DNA of 39,866 bases from Phycisphaerae bacterium (GCA_030745875.1 JASLNT010000033.1:1-39866); one strand, 5' to 3'. Numbered from the stretch's first letter, positions 1 through 8,532 are shown. The notes: generated from the letters alone by a model not told the origin. Made by a program: numbers and translations.

Positions 1-32
1 TGTTCTGCCGTAATCTTAACATCCTTGTTCAT
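1..32 (-). CDS. Start of an unidentified gene running off the left edge
   Basis: An ATG on the minus strand at 32-30 opens a frame reading MNKDVKITAE with no stop before the window edge. A purine-rich GGAG lies about eight bases upstream, within GGAGACGAGG, which is a good ribosome binding site. Only ten codons are visible, so the product cannot be named. It would be divergent from the secretin gene and share its upstream region. Confidence 0.35.
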   Translation of the reverse strand, partial: MNKDVKITAE

Positions 33-332
33 GGCCTCGTCTCCGTAAAAAAACCAGTAGAAAACTTTCACCCTGCACAGGGTTCCTAAGGCCAGCATAC
101 ATAGTGATTTAAAAAGCGCCAGAAAAAATTCTCACACCCACTGTTTCGTGTTGGCGGTAGTAAGGTTTTTCCGAGATTCCCTTGGAGTGAAAATCGATGT
201 TTAGCCGATAACTGACCATGATTGTGTCTCTGCGCGAGTAACTGCCCGCGCAGGACGGTCTATTGCATGGATGTACTTATCGCTGCCGGTGTCGTTAACG
301 AACGCCCCGGTTGGCGTGCAAGGAGCGCAAAG
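33..332. other. Intergenic region upstream of the secretin gene
   Basis: About 300 bases separate the divergent partial gene on the left from the secretin start. The DNA is AT-richer than the flanking genes and has a small inverted repeat, CCCTG-CA-CAGGG, near 72-83. I see no convincing -35/-10 pair. The secretin frame stays open upstream to 222, but those codons have no ribosome binding site or signal peptide and are probably untranslated. Confidence 0.4.
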
Positions 333-2276
333 ATGAAACGGACCAGTTGGTTCACACGGCACGGAATGGTCATTAGCTTGGGGTTGGCGGTGGTTCTGCT
401 GCTTAGCGGCATCGCTGAGGCCCAACCCAAAACCGGAGACGACAAGGGGGCGTCTGACAAGACCGTTGCGAAGACCGACGATTCGGGTACGGGCAGCGTT
501 AGTTCCGATCGCACCTTCACCGGAAGATGGAAGGATGCGGATCTTCGGGTCGTGTTGCAGCAGTTGAGTATGCTGTACAACGCCAATATCGTTGCTTCCA
601 AGGATGTTAGCGGGCGCGTAACGGTCAATCTGTATAAAGTAACGTTTGACGAAGCCCTCGAGGCGGTGCTCAGGTCCAGCGGTTTTGGATCCCTTAAGAA
701 GGGCAAGTTCATTTATATCCACACGCTGGAAGAACTTGCCGCAATCGCCAAAGCCTCGATAAAGATGGAAGTTCGTACGTTTCAGTTGGACTACATAACT
801 GCAGCGGACGCACAGACGCTCATCAAGCCCGCAATGTCTTCAGAGGGAGCTATCGCCGTAACTCCGGCGCCCGCGACGGGAATCGTGGCCAGTGCGACCG
901 AAGCAGGCGACAACAGCCACGCCACCAGCGGTGTGCTTGTAGTCAGTGATTATCCGGAGAATATCAAGCGTATCGCCGAAATTATCGATGAGATCGACAT
1001 AAGACCCCAGCAGGTGCTGATCGAAGCGACTATCCTCAGCGCCAAGCTGACCGAGAGGAACAATCTCGGGGTCAATTTCAACATTATGTCCAATACGGAC
1101 TTCACCACGGAGGGATCCGTCGAGGGCGGTCTTACCACAGTGGCTGAAGGCACACTGAGAAACACGCCCGGAGCGAACGTCTCGAACGTGCAGAGCCTTC
1201 GCACGGACTTCACTCCGGTCACCGGTGGAATCACCTTTGGGTTCCTTACCGACAACATCTCCATCTTCCTGCGAGCCCTTGAGCAGGTTACGGATGTAAC
1301 AGTGCTCGCCAATCCCAAGCTCCTTGTCGTTAACAGGCAGAAGGGCGAGGTAATTGTTGGTAGTAAAGACGGTTACGTCACTACCGTTGTCAGCGATGGT
1401 GTTGCGACCCAGTCGATTGAGTTCCTTGAAAGCGGCACGCGGCTGGTTGTTCGCCCGTACATTGGGCGAGAGGGTTATATCCGGATGATGATCCACCCGG
1501 AAGATTCCGACGGCGACGTTGAGGTGACCGATAGCTTCACAATCCCGTCAGAGACCACGACCGAGGTTACGTCCAACGTGCTGGTCCGCGACGGGCGGAC
1601 CATCATTATAGGCGGGCTGTTTCGCGAGAGCACCACAAACGGGCGTTCACAGGTGCCTATCATAGGCAGTATCCCGTATGTGGGCACCCTGTTTGGTTCA
1701 ACGCTCGACGTTACCGAACGCCGCGAGGTCATGGTCCTTATGACCCCTCACATCATCAAACAAGAACAGTTCGAGGACGTCAGCAAGAACATGAAAGACG
1801 ACGTTGAGCGATTCCGCGTTGGAGCCCGAAAGGGCATGCAATGGTGGGCCGCTGATCGATTGGCTCGAACTTATCTGAACTGCGCCAAGAAGCACCTGAA
1901 GAACGGACGGCTGGACAAGGCTCGCTGGAACCTGGACATGGCGCTTTGCAGGAGGCCTACGCTGACTGAGGGGATCGAAATGCGTGAGAACCTCACTGAC
2001 AAGGCTTACTGGGCTGAAGAGGCCAGGCAGTCAACGGTAAAAGACGCCATCCACCGAATCCTGATGTTTGAGATGGGCGAGGATTTCCGCAAGACTGTGC
2101 CTCCGGTGCAGCCTCGCGACTACATTCTCCCGTTCCGGAAGGGCGCCAGATCCATCGAGAAGGACAAGCCGGTGAATCGGACCGCAAAACCCGTTAGCAA
2201 GAAGACGCCGGTCAAGAAGACCGCGAATACCAAGCGAATCGAAACGATTACGCCTAACCCACCGAAAAAGAAATAA
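333..2276 (+). CDS. Outer-membrane secretin (PilQ/GspD family) with C-terminal extension
   Basis: The product should form the multimeric outer-membrane channel through which a pilus or pseudopilus, or its substrate, passes. The ATG at 333 is chosen because AGGAG precedes it by seven bases and it opens a signal peptide (residues 1-30, ending AEAQ); the upstream in-frame codons lack both. An STN/N0-like domain spans about 60-118 and a secretin N1-type domain about 145-225. The C-terminal secretin domain follows, with TIIIGGLF and the signature VPIIGSIPYVGTLF at 440-453, ending near VMVLMTPHII. About 130 further residues form a Trp/Ala-rich helical segment and a Lys/Pro-rich tail unlike a usual secretin end. 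A TPR lipoprotein follows after 48 bases. PilQ and GspD cannot be separated with certainty, but pilMNO nearby favours a T4P-type role. Confidence 0.93.
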   Translation: MKRTSWFTRHGMVISLGLAVVLLLSGIAEAQPKTGDDKGASDKTVAKTDDSGTGSVSSDRTFTGRWKDADLRVVLQQLSMLYNANIVASKDVSGRVTVNLYKVTFDEALEAVLRSSGFGSLKKGKFIYIHTLEELAAIAKASIKMEVRTFQLDYITAADAQTLIKPAMSSEGAIAVTPAPATGIVASATEAGDNSHATSGVLVVSDYPENIKRIAEIIDEIDIRPQQVLIEATILSAKLTERNNLGVNFNIMSNTDFTTEGSVEGGLTTVAEGTLRNTPGANVSNVQSLRTDFTPVTGGITFGFLTDNISIFLRALEQVTDVTVLANPKLLVVNRQKGEVIVGSKDGYVTTVVSDGVATQSIEFLESGTRLVVRPYIGREGYIRMMIHPEDSDGDVEVTDSFTIPSETTTEVTSNVLVRDGRTIIIGGLFRESTTNGRSQVPIIGSIPYVGTLFGSTLDVTERREVMVLMTPHIIKQEQFEDVSKNMKDDVERFRVGARKGMQWWAADRLARTYLNCAKKHLKNGRLDKARWNLDMALCRRPTLTEGIEMRENLTDKAYWAEEARQSTVKDAIHRILMFEMGEDFRKTVPPVQPRDYILPFRKGARSIEKDKPVNRTAKPVSKKTPVKKTANTKRIETITPNPPKKK

Positions 2277-2324
2277 CTTACGCGAGGATTGCTCCTCGTC
2301 GGCTACCATGGATGGAGCCCGAAG

Positions 2325-3527
2325 ATGAATAAATGGATTGGACTGACGGTGCTGGTTATTGCGATCTCCGGCTGTATTCAGAAGCCCCTGAGCGAATCGC
2401 GCGTGGACTCTTTTGACCGCTGGTGCAAGGCCCGCGCGAGGATCTTCTGCGGGATGGCTGAGCAGGATCTCCAGGCCGGACGACTCGTCAAGGCCCGGAA
2501 GAAGGCTGACCAGGCCGTCGAACTTGCCCCCAAGTTCGCCGAGGCCCGCATGGTGCTGGGGCGAATCAGAATGGAGCAGGATGCGTATGTGTCCGCGATA
2601 GCGGAACTCCAGGAGGCATGCAGGCTTGATGAAGAATCCACCCAGGCACAATATCTGCTTGGTGTGGCCCATGAAAAGGCCGGGCACATCCAGCATGCCG
2701 TCGACGCCTACAAGAAGGCTTACGAACTTGCCCCCAAGAACATTGACGCAGTAATGGCCGTTGGAGAAGTCCTCGCGATTAACGGACGAGCTGCTGAAGG
2801 CAGCAAATACGTTGAAGAGTACCTTTCCGGGAGCAGAAGAGAGAAGCCCGCGATGCTGGAACTCGCCGGGCGATTGGCCTTGTGTGCAAGACAGTACGAA
2901 CTGGCCGCCAAACACTATCTTACGCTGACCAGACGAGATGGTGATAATGCGAACTGGCGGGAGGAACTGTCCAGGGCGCTGTTTGCCCACGGTCAATTTG
3001 CGCGAGCCTCTGACGCCCTTGAGGCCCGCGTCTCGATAGTGAAGCCCAAGGCGCCTGCATGGGTCTATGCGATGCTGGGAGACTGCTACACAGCGGTTTC
3101 ACGCCCGACTCAGGCCAGGATCGCCTACTCCGAGGCGTTGTCGAGACAACCGGATTCAGCCCCGCTGATGGTAAAGACGGCCCAGGCGCATTTTGCGTTG
3201 GGAGACAGCGCCTCAGCCGGCAAAATCGCACGAAAAGCACTGCATATCGCCCCAGGCGGGCTTGATGCGACTCTGGTGCTGGGCTATTCCCTGCTGCGTG
3301 AAAAGAAGCCTCTGGAGGCTGAACGCATTCTAGGCCCGGCGGTGATGTTGCATCCAAAGAGCGTAACTCTTCTGTGCCTCTTGGGACGCTGCCATGCGGC
3401 TGCAGGTGACAGTGACGAGGCCATGAATTGCTATCGTCAGGCGGTCAAGCTGGATCCCGAGTGCGAAGTGGCCAGGAAGTTGTTTGACCGGTTGGAGCAA
3501 GAGATTTCGGCGAACACCGCCGATTAA
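2325..3527 (+). CDS. TPR-repeat lipoprotein, possible secretin pilotin
   Basis: The ATG at 2325 follows GGAG by eight bases and gives MNKWIG, a hydrophobic stretch and a lipobox ending ISGC (Cys17), so this 400-residue protein should be lipid-anchored. A TTG at 2289 is also in frame but would bury the signal. From about residue 40 the protein is a chain of tetratricopeptide repeats, with A-x-x-x-L-x-x-A spacing and motifs such as LGVAHEKAGHIQHAVDAYKK and LGRCHAAAGDSDEAMNCYRQ. It lies 48 bases after the secretin on the same strand. PilF/PilW pilotins are TPR lipoproteins that help secretins assemble, so a similar role is inferred. It is longer than those proteins (about 250 residues). Confidence 0.85.
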   Translation: MNKWIGLTVLVIAISGCIQKPLSESRVDSFDRWCKARARIFCGMAEQDLQAGRLVKARKKADQAVELAPKFAEARMVLGRIRMEQDAYVSAIAELQEACRLDEESTQAQYLLGVAHEKAGHIQHAVDAYKKAYELAPKNIDAVMAVGEVLAINGRAAEGSKYVEEYLSGSRREKPAMLELAGRLALCARQYELAAKHYLTLTRRDGDNANWREELSRALFAHGQFARASDALEARVSIVKPKAPAWVYAMLGDCYTAVSRPTQARIAYSEALSRQPDSAPLMVKTAQAHFALGDSASAGKIARKALHIAPGGLDATLVLGYSLLREKKPLEAERILGPAVMLHPKSVTLLCLLGRCHAAAGDSDEAMNCYRQAVKLDPECEVARKLFDRLEQEISANTAD

Positions 3528-3567
3528 CCAGGCTGATGTGCGGTGGGGGAGTACGGGGAAGACGCTC

Positions 3568-4068
3568 TCAGGGCCCCGATACCGTTACGCTTCCGGTGGC
3601 GGGGTGAAGAGTGACCACCACGTCTGAAGGCAGTGTGGAGTGACTCAGTGTTATCGTTCCGCCCGCGCTTGGCGTGCCGAATGCATCGAAGACGATCTCC
3701 GTGGCGCCGGCAAAGCTGCAGGCGACGGTCAACCGCGACATTCCAGGGTCGTTCTTGAAACTGAATGTGTACGGTTTGTGGTCGACAGGATGCGTCAGAA
3801 TACTCCCGGAACTGTCCTTGAGGCTGTATTCATATCCCGAATCCGTAAACGTCATTGTCACTGAGGATTGGGTGGTCACAGCGAGATCCTGTGCGTATTG
3901 GATGTCCTGCGAGACAGCTCTGGCGGCTGATTGGGCGTATTGTGTGATGTTGCCGTTGAATTGCGGTATTGCTACAGCACTGGCGATCCCCAGAAGGGCT
4001 ACGACGGTGAGCATCTCGGTCATCGTAAAACCGTTTGTTCCGCGTTGTGTGTTCGTTGTGCGGAACAT
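3568..4068 (-). CDS. GspH-like minor pseudopilin
   Basis: This 166-residue protein starts with a type IV prepilin leader. A short basic segment ends in Gly13, followed by FTMTE, with the invariant Glu at +5, then a hydrophobic helix (LTVVALLGIASAVAIPQF). This is the substrate signature of prepilin peptidase. The rest is beta-rich with an ordered Ser/Thr content, as in GspH/FimT-type minor pseudopilins. GAGG precedes the ATG. The gene lies downstream of the GspG-like gene on the same strand, with a very stable hairpin between them, and converges on the TPR lipoprotein with a 40-base gap. No prepilin peptidase is visible in the window. Confidence 0.85.
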   Translation of the reverse strand: MFRTTNTQRGTNGFTMTEMLTVVALLGIASAVAIPQFNGNITQYAQSAARAVSQDIQYAQDLAVTTQSSVTMTFTDSGYEYSLKDSSGSILTHPVDHKPYTFSFKNDPGMSRLTVACSFAGATEIVFDAFGTPSAGGTITLSHSTLPSDVVVTLHPATGSVTVSGP

Positions 4069-4101
4069 GGTTCTGCCTCATTCCATTGCGAGAAGAACAA
4101 A

Positions 4102-4139
4102 CCCGGCCGGGGGGTCGTTGGGATCTCCCCCCGGCCGGG
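4102..4139 (-). terminator. GC-only hairpin between the two pseudopilin genes
   Basis: Perfect 13-base arms at 4102-4114 and 4127-4139 (CCCGGCCGGGGGG and its complement) enclose a 12-base loop. Read on the minus strand, the hairpin follows the GspG-like stop at 4200 and is followed by a T-rich but interrupted run (TTTGTTCTTC). It could be a partial terminator or an mRNA stabiliser that makes the GspG-like protein more abundant than the downstream GspH-like one. Confidence 0.6.
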
Positions 4140-4199
4140 CGGTGTGTTTCGTCAGCTATACATCAGTACGCTGCCGTTCGTCCGGGATAAGATCCCTGG

Positions 4200-4616
4200 C
4201 TACAAACCGGTGTGTCCGGTGCTGTTGGCTGTGAAGGCTCCGCTTGCGGCGGTGTAGCTCCAGCCCGAACCTGCGGCTCCATCGGTCTTGACGGCGTCTG
4301 CGGCGGTGTCAATGAACGGATTGGCGGGGAACTGCTGCATGTATGGACCGTAGGCGCCCGCAGCGTCAACCACACCGGCCGACGTTGTCTTCTTGGTCAG
4401 CCCATCCACAATATTAGTGGGATACGACCCGTTGTGATGCAGACGATACAGTTCCAGCTGAGCGCGAATCGACTGCAGATTCGTCGTCAGGTTTGAGAGC
4501 TTCGCATCAGACGAGGCCTCAGTGAACTGCGGGACCACAATGGCCGCCAAGATGCCAAGAATGATTACGACAATCAGAATTTCGACTAACGTAAAACCTT
4601 TTCTACTCGTTTTCAT
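4200..4616 (-). CDS. GspG-like major pseudopilin
   Basis: The product is a 138-residue prepilin. A short basic leader MKTSRKG is cut before FTLVE (Glu at +5), and the helix ILIVVIILGILAAIVVPQF is nearly the textbook class. After the helix it reads LQSIRAQLELYRLHHNGSYP, which closely matches the GspG-type N-terminal region with its conserved YRLxxGxYP feature. It is probably the main subunit of the pseudopilus fibre. GGAGG lies six bases before the ATG. The gene begins a leftward two-gene group with its own upstream region of about 600 bases, so it is probably transcribed separately from the larger operon to its right. Confidence 0.92.
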   Translation of the reverse strand: MKTSRKGFTLVEILIVVIILGILAAIVVPQFTEASSDAKLSNLTTNLQSIRAQLELYRLHHNGSYPTNIVDGLTKKTTSAGVVDAAGAYGPYMQQFPANPFIDTAADAVKTDGAAGSGWSYTAASGAFTANSTGHTGL

Positions 4617-4631
4617 GATCTTCCTCCAGCT

Positions 4632-4647
4632 TGCCGGTTTTCCGGCA
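4632..4647 (-). promoter_or_regulatory. Leader hairpin upstream of the GspG-like gene
   Basis: TGCCGG-TTTT-CCGGCA is a perfect six-base-pair stem with a four-base loop. On the minus strand it lies just before the GGAGG ribosome binding site of the GspG-like gene. It may protect the 5' end of an abundant mRNA or modulate translation. The effect is inferred; only the structure is visible. Confidence 0.4.
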
Positions 4648-5090
4648 TGGTTTGTTTGCGTCCGAGCGCAGTTAAGATTACCCTGTGAAACACTATGATG
4701 TTTATTGTTGAACTAGTGGGGAACCGCCTGTTAAGTCCCAGCGTGTGTCAGCTTGTAGCATTCCTCTCCTTTCATCAGCCGAACCAGGCCGCCTCAAACC
4801 TCTCTCTGGTGCTGAGCCTTAGGGAAACAGGCCTCCTGTTTGGTTCCCTACAGACTGTCTACATAATGTTTATCGGCAAGAAAGGGGGCTGATAAAACTA
4901 GTGAGAATATTTTTTTTGAAAGGTTCGGCGCTTCGAGTGCGCATCGCCGATAGGTGACACAAAATCCATCGCCACCATGAAGTATGATAAGAAACAATCC
5001 CTCCCGAGGCAAATTTGGAGACAAAAAAAACAAGTATTCCGGCCATATTATGATAGTTTCGTAAAGATCTGCTAGAGAGGAGGTTATCTA

Positions 5091-5174
5091 ATGGTCTTGC
5101 CAGAGATGCATCCGCATGGAGGAGAGATGTCTAGAGAGGAGATGCCTATATTTCCCCCTGAAGCGACACCCTGA
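5091..5174 (+). CDS. Candidate 27-residue small protein
   Basis: GAGGAGG at 5077-5083 sits seven bases before an ATG that opens a 27-codon frame ending in TGA. The frame is rich in Met, Glu and Pro (MVLPEMHPHGGEMSREEM, then IFPPEATP). The ribosome binding site is as good as any in the window, and the sequence TCTAGAGAGGAG nearly repeats inside the frame. There is no recognised family, no membrane segment and no clear promoter. It lies opposite the pil operon tail and may be spurious. Confidence 0.25.
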   Translation: MVLPEMHPHGGEMSREEMPIFPPEATP

Positions 5175-5229
5175 CAGGGCATCGCCGCCATCGCGGCCGT
5201 TAGGGACTGCTTTGGCACGTTTCGGGCGA

Positions 5230-5850
5230 TCAATACTCGTAACCTCTCAAGGCCACCGCGGAGGAGAAATCAAACTGCCTGCCACCAACATTCAGTACGA
5301 ACTGAACCTTGGCGCTGGCGGTTGCCGTTCCGGCGGTGACGGTCTGAACATCGAAAGATTCCACGTCAACGTCGTCTTCTTCGCCCAACATCGCCAGAGT
5401 CGGCGTGGTCAGGCCCTGGCCCTGCTCCTGGTACTCGTAGTAGAGCTTTCCGCCCACCGTGCCTCCCATGGGTATGCGATGGACGTACTTGACCTGCTGG
5501 AGGTCGTTGCTGTCCTTGGGAGCAGTGATAACCAACGTCGTGACGTCCATTGTTACGCTTTGTCCCTGGTACATTCCCGGTTCAGACGACTGTGTGAAGC
5601 TCACACCCTCGGCCGTTCGGAGCTGGCGCGTAAGGCGTTCGAGCGTGCCCCTGGCGCCTTGCATGGCCCGTGTGGTCTTGTCGTTTTCGTCGAAGCCCTG
5701 CAGCGAGATTTTCATCGCCGTAGCGGCTGCAACCATCAGGAGAGCCATAATGGATGTTGACAGTATAACTTCACTCACCGTGAAGGCGCGTCGATCGAGG
5801 CGCCTGCCGTGCGGCGCCGATGTTGATTGTAAATGCATTATGGATGTCAT
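5230..5850 (-). CDS. GspJ/PilW-like minor pseudopilin
   Basis: The ATG at 5850 is chosen because GGAGG precedes it and it overlaps the stop of the upstream gene as ATGA, a sign of translational coupling. The protein has 206 residues. After a 22-residue leader it reads FTVSE with Glu at +5 and a hydrophobic helix VILSTSIMALLMVAAATAM. The residue before the cleavage site is Ala22 rather than the usual Gly, so processing may be less efficient. The size and the beta-rich acidic C-terminal part fit GspJ/PilW-type minor pseudopilins. It is the last gene of the leftward operon that starts with pilM. Confidence 0.8.
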   Translation of the reverse strand: MTSIMHLQSTSAPHGRRLDRRAFTVSEVILSTSIMALLMVAAATAMKISLQGFDENDKTTRAMQGARGTLERLTRQLRTAEGVSFTQSSEPGMYQGQSVTMDVTTLVITAPKDSNDLQQVKYVHRIPMGGTVGGKLYYEYQEQGQGLTTPTLAMLGEEDDVDVESFDVQTVTAGTATASAKVQFVLNVGGRQFDFSSAVALRGYEY

Positions 5851-6290
5851 TGCGCCGCCTCCGATGTGACCAACCATCCTGCTTCCATGATGGATTGGCC
5901 TTTGTAGAGGATGTTGGCCTGTACGTACTTGACGTTGGACGTTCCGGATTCGTCTATCGACCCCAGGTCGCTGTCCTTGCGTCGCGATATGGTGACTTTC
6001 TGCTGCCACTCGCTGTCGCCGTCGAAGTTCATAGCGTCGCCTTGTCCGTCAATGCATTGGGTGTACGTCTGGCTTACGAGATCGTCAAAAGGGATGGCGA
6101 AGGTGTATTCGCGAATCTCTCTAACCAGGTATCCGGCGCGTCCAAGCTCGTAACTGCCTTGGGTGGCGCGGGTTCCTGATGATAGAGAGGCCAGCATACC
6201 AGCCATCCCTAAACCAACAAAAATGATCGCAGCCGTGGCCTCTGTCAGAGTAAATCCGCCTCGGTTGCTTCGTTTGGTTACGCGTTTCAT
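5847..6290 (-). CDS. GspI/PilV-like minor pseudopilin
   Basis: This 147-residue protein has the leader MKRVTKRSNRGG followed by FTLTE (Glu at +5) and a helix ATAAIIFVGLGMAGMLASL. The Gly-rich helix and small size fit GspI/PilV minor pseudopilins, which with GspJ and GspK cap the fibre in type II secretion systems. Its stop overlaps the start of the GspJ-like gene by four bases, and the PilC/GspF gene ends 22 bases upstream. No GspK homologue is visible. Confidence 0.82.
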   Translation of the reverse strand: MKRVTKRSNRGGFTLTEATAAIIFVGLGMAGMLASLSSGTRATQGSYELGRAGYLVREIREYTFAIPFDDLVSQTYTQCIDGQGDAMNFDGDSEWQQKVTISRRKDSDLGSIDESGTSNVKYVQANILYKGQSIMEAGWLVTSEAAQ

Positions 6291-6312
6291 TTCATTGTTC
6301 GCACTCCGTTAT

Positions 6313-7461
6313 CTACTTTACCAGGCTGGACATCTTGAAAATGGGCAGAATGATGCTCATCGCAATGAATCCAACCACGAATCCCATTAGTATTATCATC
6401 AACGGTTCGATCATTCCGGTGACGGCTTTGATCGTACCTCTAAGTTCTTTCTGATAGTATTCGGCTACTTCCGTGAGCACATGACCGAGCTTGCCGGATT
6501 CCTCTCCGGCGGCGACCATCTGGATAACGTTCTTGGGCAGGATGCCTATTTCGTCCAGTGTGACCGAGAGCCTGTCTCCCTGCTTGACCGCATCCCGCAC
6601 CGACAACCACATTTTCTTATAGACTGCATTGCCCGAGACTGCTGCGGTGATTTCGAGCGTACCGAGCATGTCGACTCCGGCGGTGAGCAGTTCGCCCATT
6701 GTGTGGACGCTGCGGCTGATGTAGAGGGCTCGGAACATGCGTTTCATGATCGGGACGCGCAGCTTGAAGCGGTCGAACACGACCTTTCCCCTATCGGTTT
6801 GCAGGGCGGCTATCAGGGCTCCGATCATCAGAACCAGAACTCCGACGATAATATACCACTGGTTTCGCATGAATGCGCTCATGGCCATCAGCATTATCGT
6901 GGGCTTGGGCAGCAGCGCTTCCTTGCCGGCGAACAGTTTGGTGAACTGAGGAAGCACGAACACCAGGAGAAACACCGTGGTGACAATCGCCATCACGCCG
7001 AGTATCGCCGGGTATATCATGGCGCCGCGCACCATGGATCTGGTTTCGATCTGGTTTGACAGGTGCTCTGATATGCGTCCGAGCATCTTCGACAGACTCC
7101 CTGACATTTCCGAGGCGTGAACCATGTTAACGTAGAGCTGACTGAACACTTTGGGGTGTTTGGCCAGTGCGTCTGACAAGGGCAGTCCGGATTCGACGTC
7201 GCTGCGGACCTCTCGCAGAACGGTCTGGAAGCGGAGGTTGGGGACCTGATCGGCTATTGCGTCGATACCGTCGCGGATGTTGATTCCCGCCTTGAGCATC
7301 ACCGCCAATTGGTTGGTGAACGCCTGGATATCCTTGAGACTCGGACCGAATTCAATGCGGAACGAGTTGATCTTGTCGACCAGACTCTTCTGAGAAGACG
7401 ACGAGGCCTTACTGAAGTCCGGTCTGGCTGGCGCGTTGAATGATTTTGGTATGGATCCCAT
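6313..7461 (-). CDS. pilC: PilC/GspF inner-membrane platform protein
   Basis: The product is the polytopic platform that couples the cytoplasmic ATPase to fibre assembly. It has 382 residues with two repeated GspF domains. The first starts at FTNQLAVMLKAGINIRDGID (about 46-65), and the second at about 247-370 (LYISRSVHTMGELLTAGVDM). Hydrophobic segments lie near 147-170, 193-215 and at the C-terminal end (LMIILMGFVVGFIAMSIILP). The length is normal for the family (about 400). It starts three bases after the PilT stop, so the two are probably co-translated. Confidence 0.93.
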   Translation of the reverse strand: MGSIPKSFNAPARPDFSKASSSSQKSLVDKINSFRIEFGPSLKDIQAFTNQLAVMLKAGINIRDGIDAIADQVPNLRFQTVLREVRSDVESGLPLSDALAKHPKVFSQLYVNMVHASEMSGSLSKMLGRISEHLSNQIETRSMVRGAMIYPAILGVMAIVTTVFLLVFVLPQFTKLFAGKEALLPKPTIMLMAMSAFMRNQWYIIVGVLVLMIGALIAALQTDRGKVVFDRFKLRVPIMKRMFRALYISRSVHTMGELLTAGVDMLGTLEITAAVSGNAVYKKMWLSVRDAVKQGDRLSVTLDEIGILPKNVIQMVAAGEESGKLGHVLTEVAEYYQKELRGTIKAVTGMIEPLMIILMGFVVGFIAMSIILPIFKMSSLVK

Positions 7462-7464
7462 TGT

Positions 7465-8532
7465 TTAGACCCTGCATGCCAGTAGGTTGTTCAGGTATTC
7501 CGGGCGGGAGGCTCCGGCCAGACCCTGGTCGCGCGTAATGAATCCGCCCATGATCAAATCTTTCAGGGCGTCGTCAAACAGGCACATTCCGTGTTGCTTG
7601 TTGGTGGTGATTATGTTCGGTATTTCGTGGATACGGTTCTCGCGGATACAGTTTCTGACCGCGGAGTTGCAGAGCATTACCTCACACGCCGGGATCATTC
7701 CCGGGCGATCGGCTCGTTTGAACAGCGCCATTGACAGAACCGCCTGCAGCGTGGTTGAGAGCATCGATTGGATCTGGGCCTGTTGGGCGGGCGGGTAGAT
7801 ATCGATTATTCGCTCGATGGTTTGTGCTGCGCTCTGGGTGTGCAGCGTGCTGAGCACCAGGTGCCCTGTTTCGGCCGCTGAAATCGCGGCGGCGGTTGTC
7901 TCCAGATCTCGCATTTCACCAACCAGTATGATGTCGGGGTCCTGCCTCAGGGCGTGTCTCAGACCCGAAGCGAACGTAGTTACGTCCGCGCCGACTTCAC
8001 GCTGTTCGACAACGCATTTCTTGGACCGAATCTCGTATTCGATTGGGTCTTCCAGCGTAATGATATGGTGAGCGTACAATTCGTTCATGGCGTCTATCAT
8101 CGACGCCAGAGCGGTGGATTTTCCGCTACCGGTCGGACCGGTGACCAGCACCAGACCGCGAGGGCACGCCACCAGCGACTGGGCCACCGCCGGAAGATTC
8201 AGCTTCTCCAGGGGCGGTACGCTGCTGGAGATCGCACGGAACGCCATTCCCACCGTTTCCCGCTGGAAGTGAGCGTTAACGCGGAACCTGCCCATACCGG
8301 GCAGCTCCGCCGAGAAGTCGAGGTCGCGATCGGTCAGGAAGTCTTCGTAGCGTTCTTCGGAGACCAGTTGCCTGACGAAGGATTCGGTGTCCTCGGGCGT
8401 GAGAACGTCGAATTCCTCAACGGGCGCCAGTTCCTTGTGAATGCGAAGGAGGGGCCTGAGACCGGCGACCAGGTGAATGTCGCTGGCGTCCAGATCGAGT
8501 GACATCTTCAGTATTGTTTCTAGTTGGCTCAA
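7465..8532 (-). CDS. pilT: PilT-family retraction ATPase
   Basis: This is a hexameric cytoplasmic ATPase of 355 residues, the usual PilT length. Walker A is GPTGSGKS (132-139), the Asp box is TLEDPIEY (159-166), Walker B is DIILVGEMRD (200-209) and the His box is HLVLSTLHT (224-232). The sequence AVRNCIREN (291-299) matches the AIRNLIRE motif that marks PilT rather than GspE/PilB, so a retraction role is well supported. It lies between the GspE/PilB gene (22 bases upstream) and PilC. A second, more diverged PilT-like gene is at 28370. Confidence 0.93.
   Translation of the reverse strand: MSQLETILKMSLDLDASDIHLVAGLRPLLRIHKELAPVEEFDVLTPEDTESFVRQLVSEERYEDFLTDRDLDFSAELPGMGRFRVNAHFQRETVGMAFRAISSSVPPLEKLNLPAVAQSLVACPRGLVLVTGPTGSGKSTALASMIDAMNELYAHHIITLEDPIEYEIRSKKCVVEQREVGADVTTFASGLRHALRQDPDIILVGEMRDLETTAAAISAAETGHLVLSTLHTQSAAQTIERIIDIYPPAQQAQIQSMLSTTLQAVLSMALFKRADRPGMIPACEVMLCNSAVRNCIRENRIHEIPNIITTNKQHGMCLFDDALKDLIMGGFITRDQGLAGASRPEYLNNLLACRV

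Larger units (their letters stand above)
4617..5229. other. Long AT-richer intergenic region between the pseudopilin pair and the pil operon
   Basis: This 613-base stretch has no ORF of normal size. It holds the 5' leader of the GspG-like gene, a bulged hairpin at 4820-4850 (TAGGGA paired with TCCCTA around an inner AACAGG/CCTGTT stem), T-runs at about 4908-4916 and 5023-5030, and two small inverted repeats near 5168-5199 just after the GspJ-like stop. A tiny ORF with a strong ribosome binding site lies at 5091. The promoter of the GspG-like gene should lie here, but I could not place it. Confidence 0.5.

Noticed and set aside
222..332. N-terminal extension of the secretin from 222
   Set aside because: The 37 extra codons would precede a clear signal peptide, and the strong ribosome binding site lies at the ATG at 333.
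4820..4850. Bulged hairpin as a rho-independent terminator
   Set aside because: No T-run follows it directly on either strand, and no gene ends close enough on the appropriate side.
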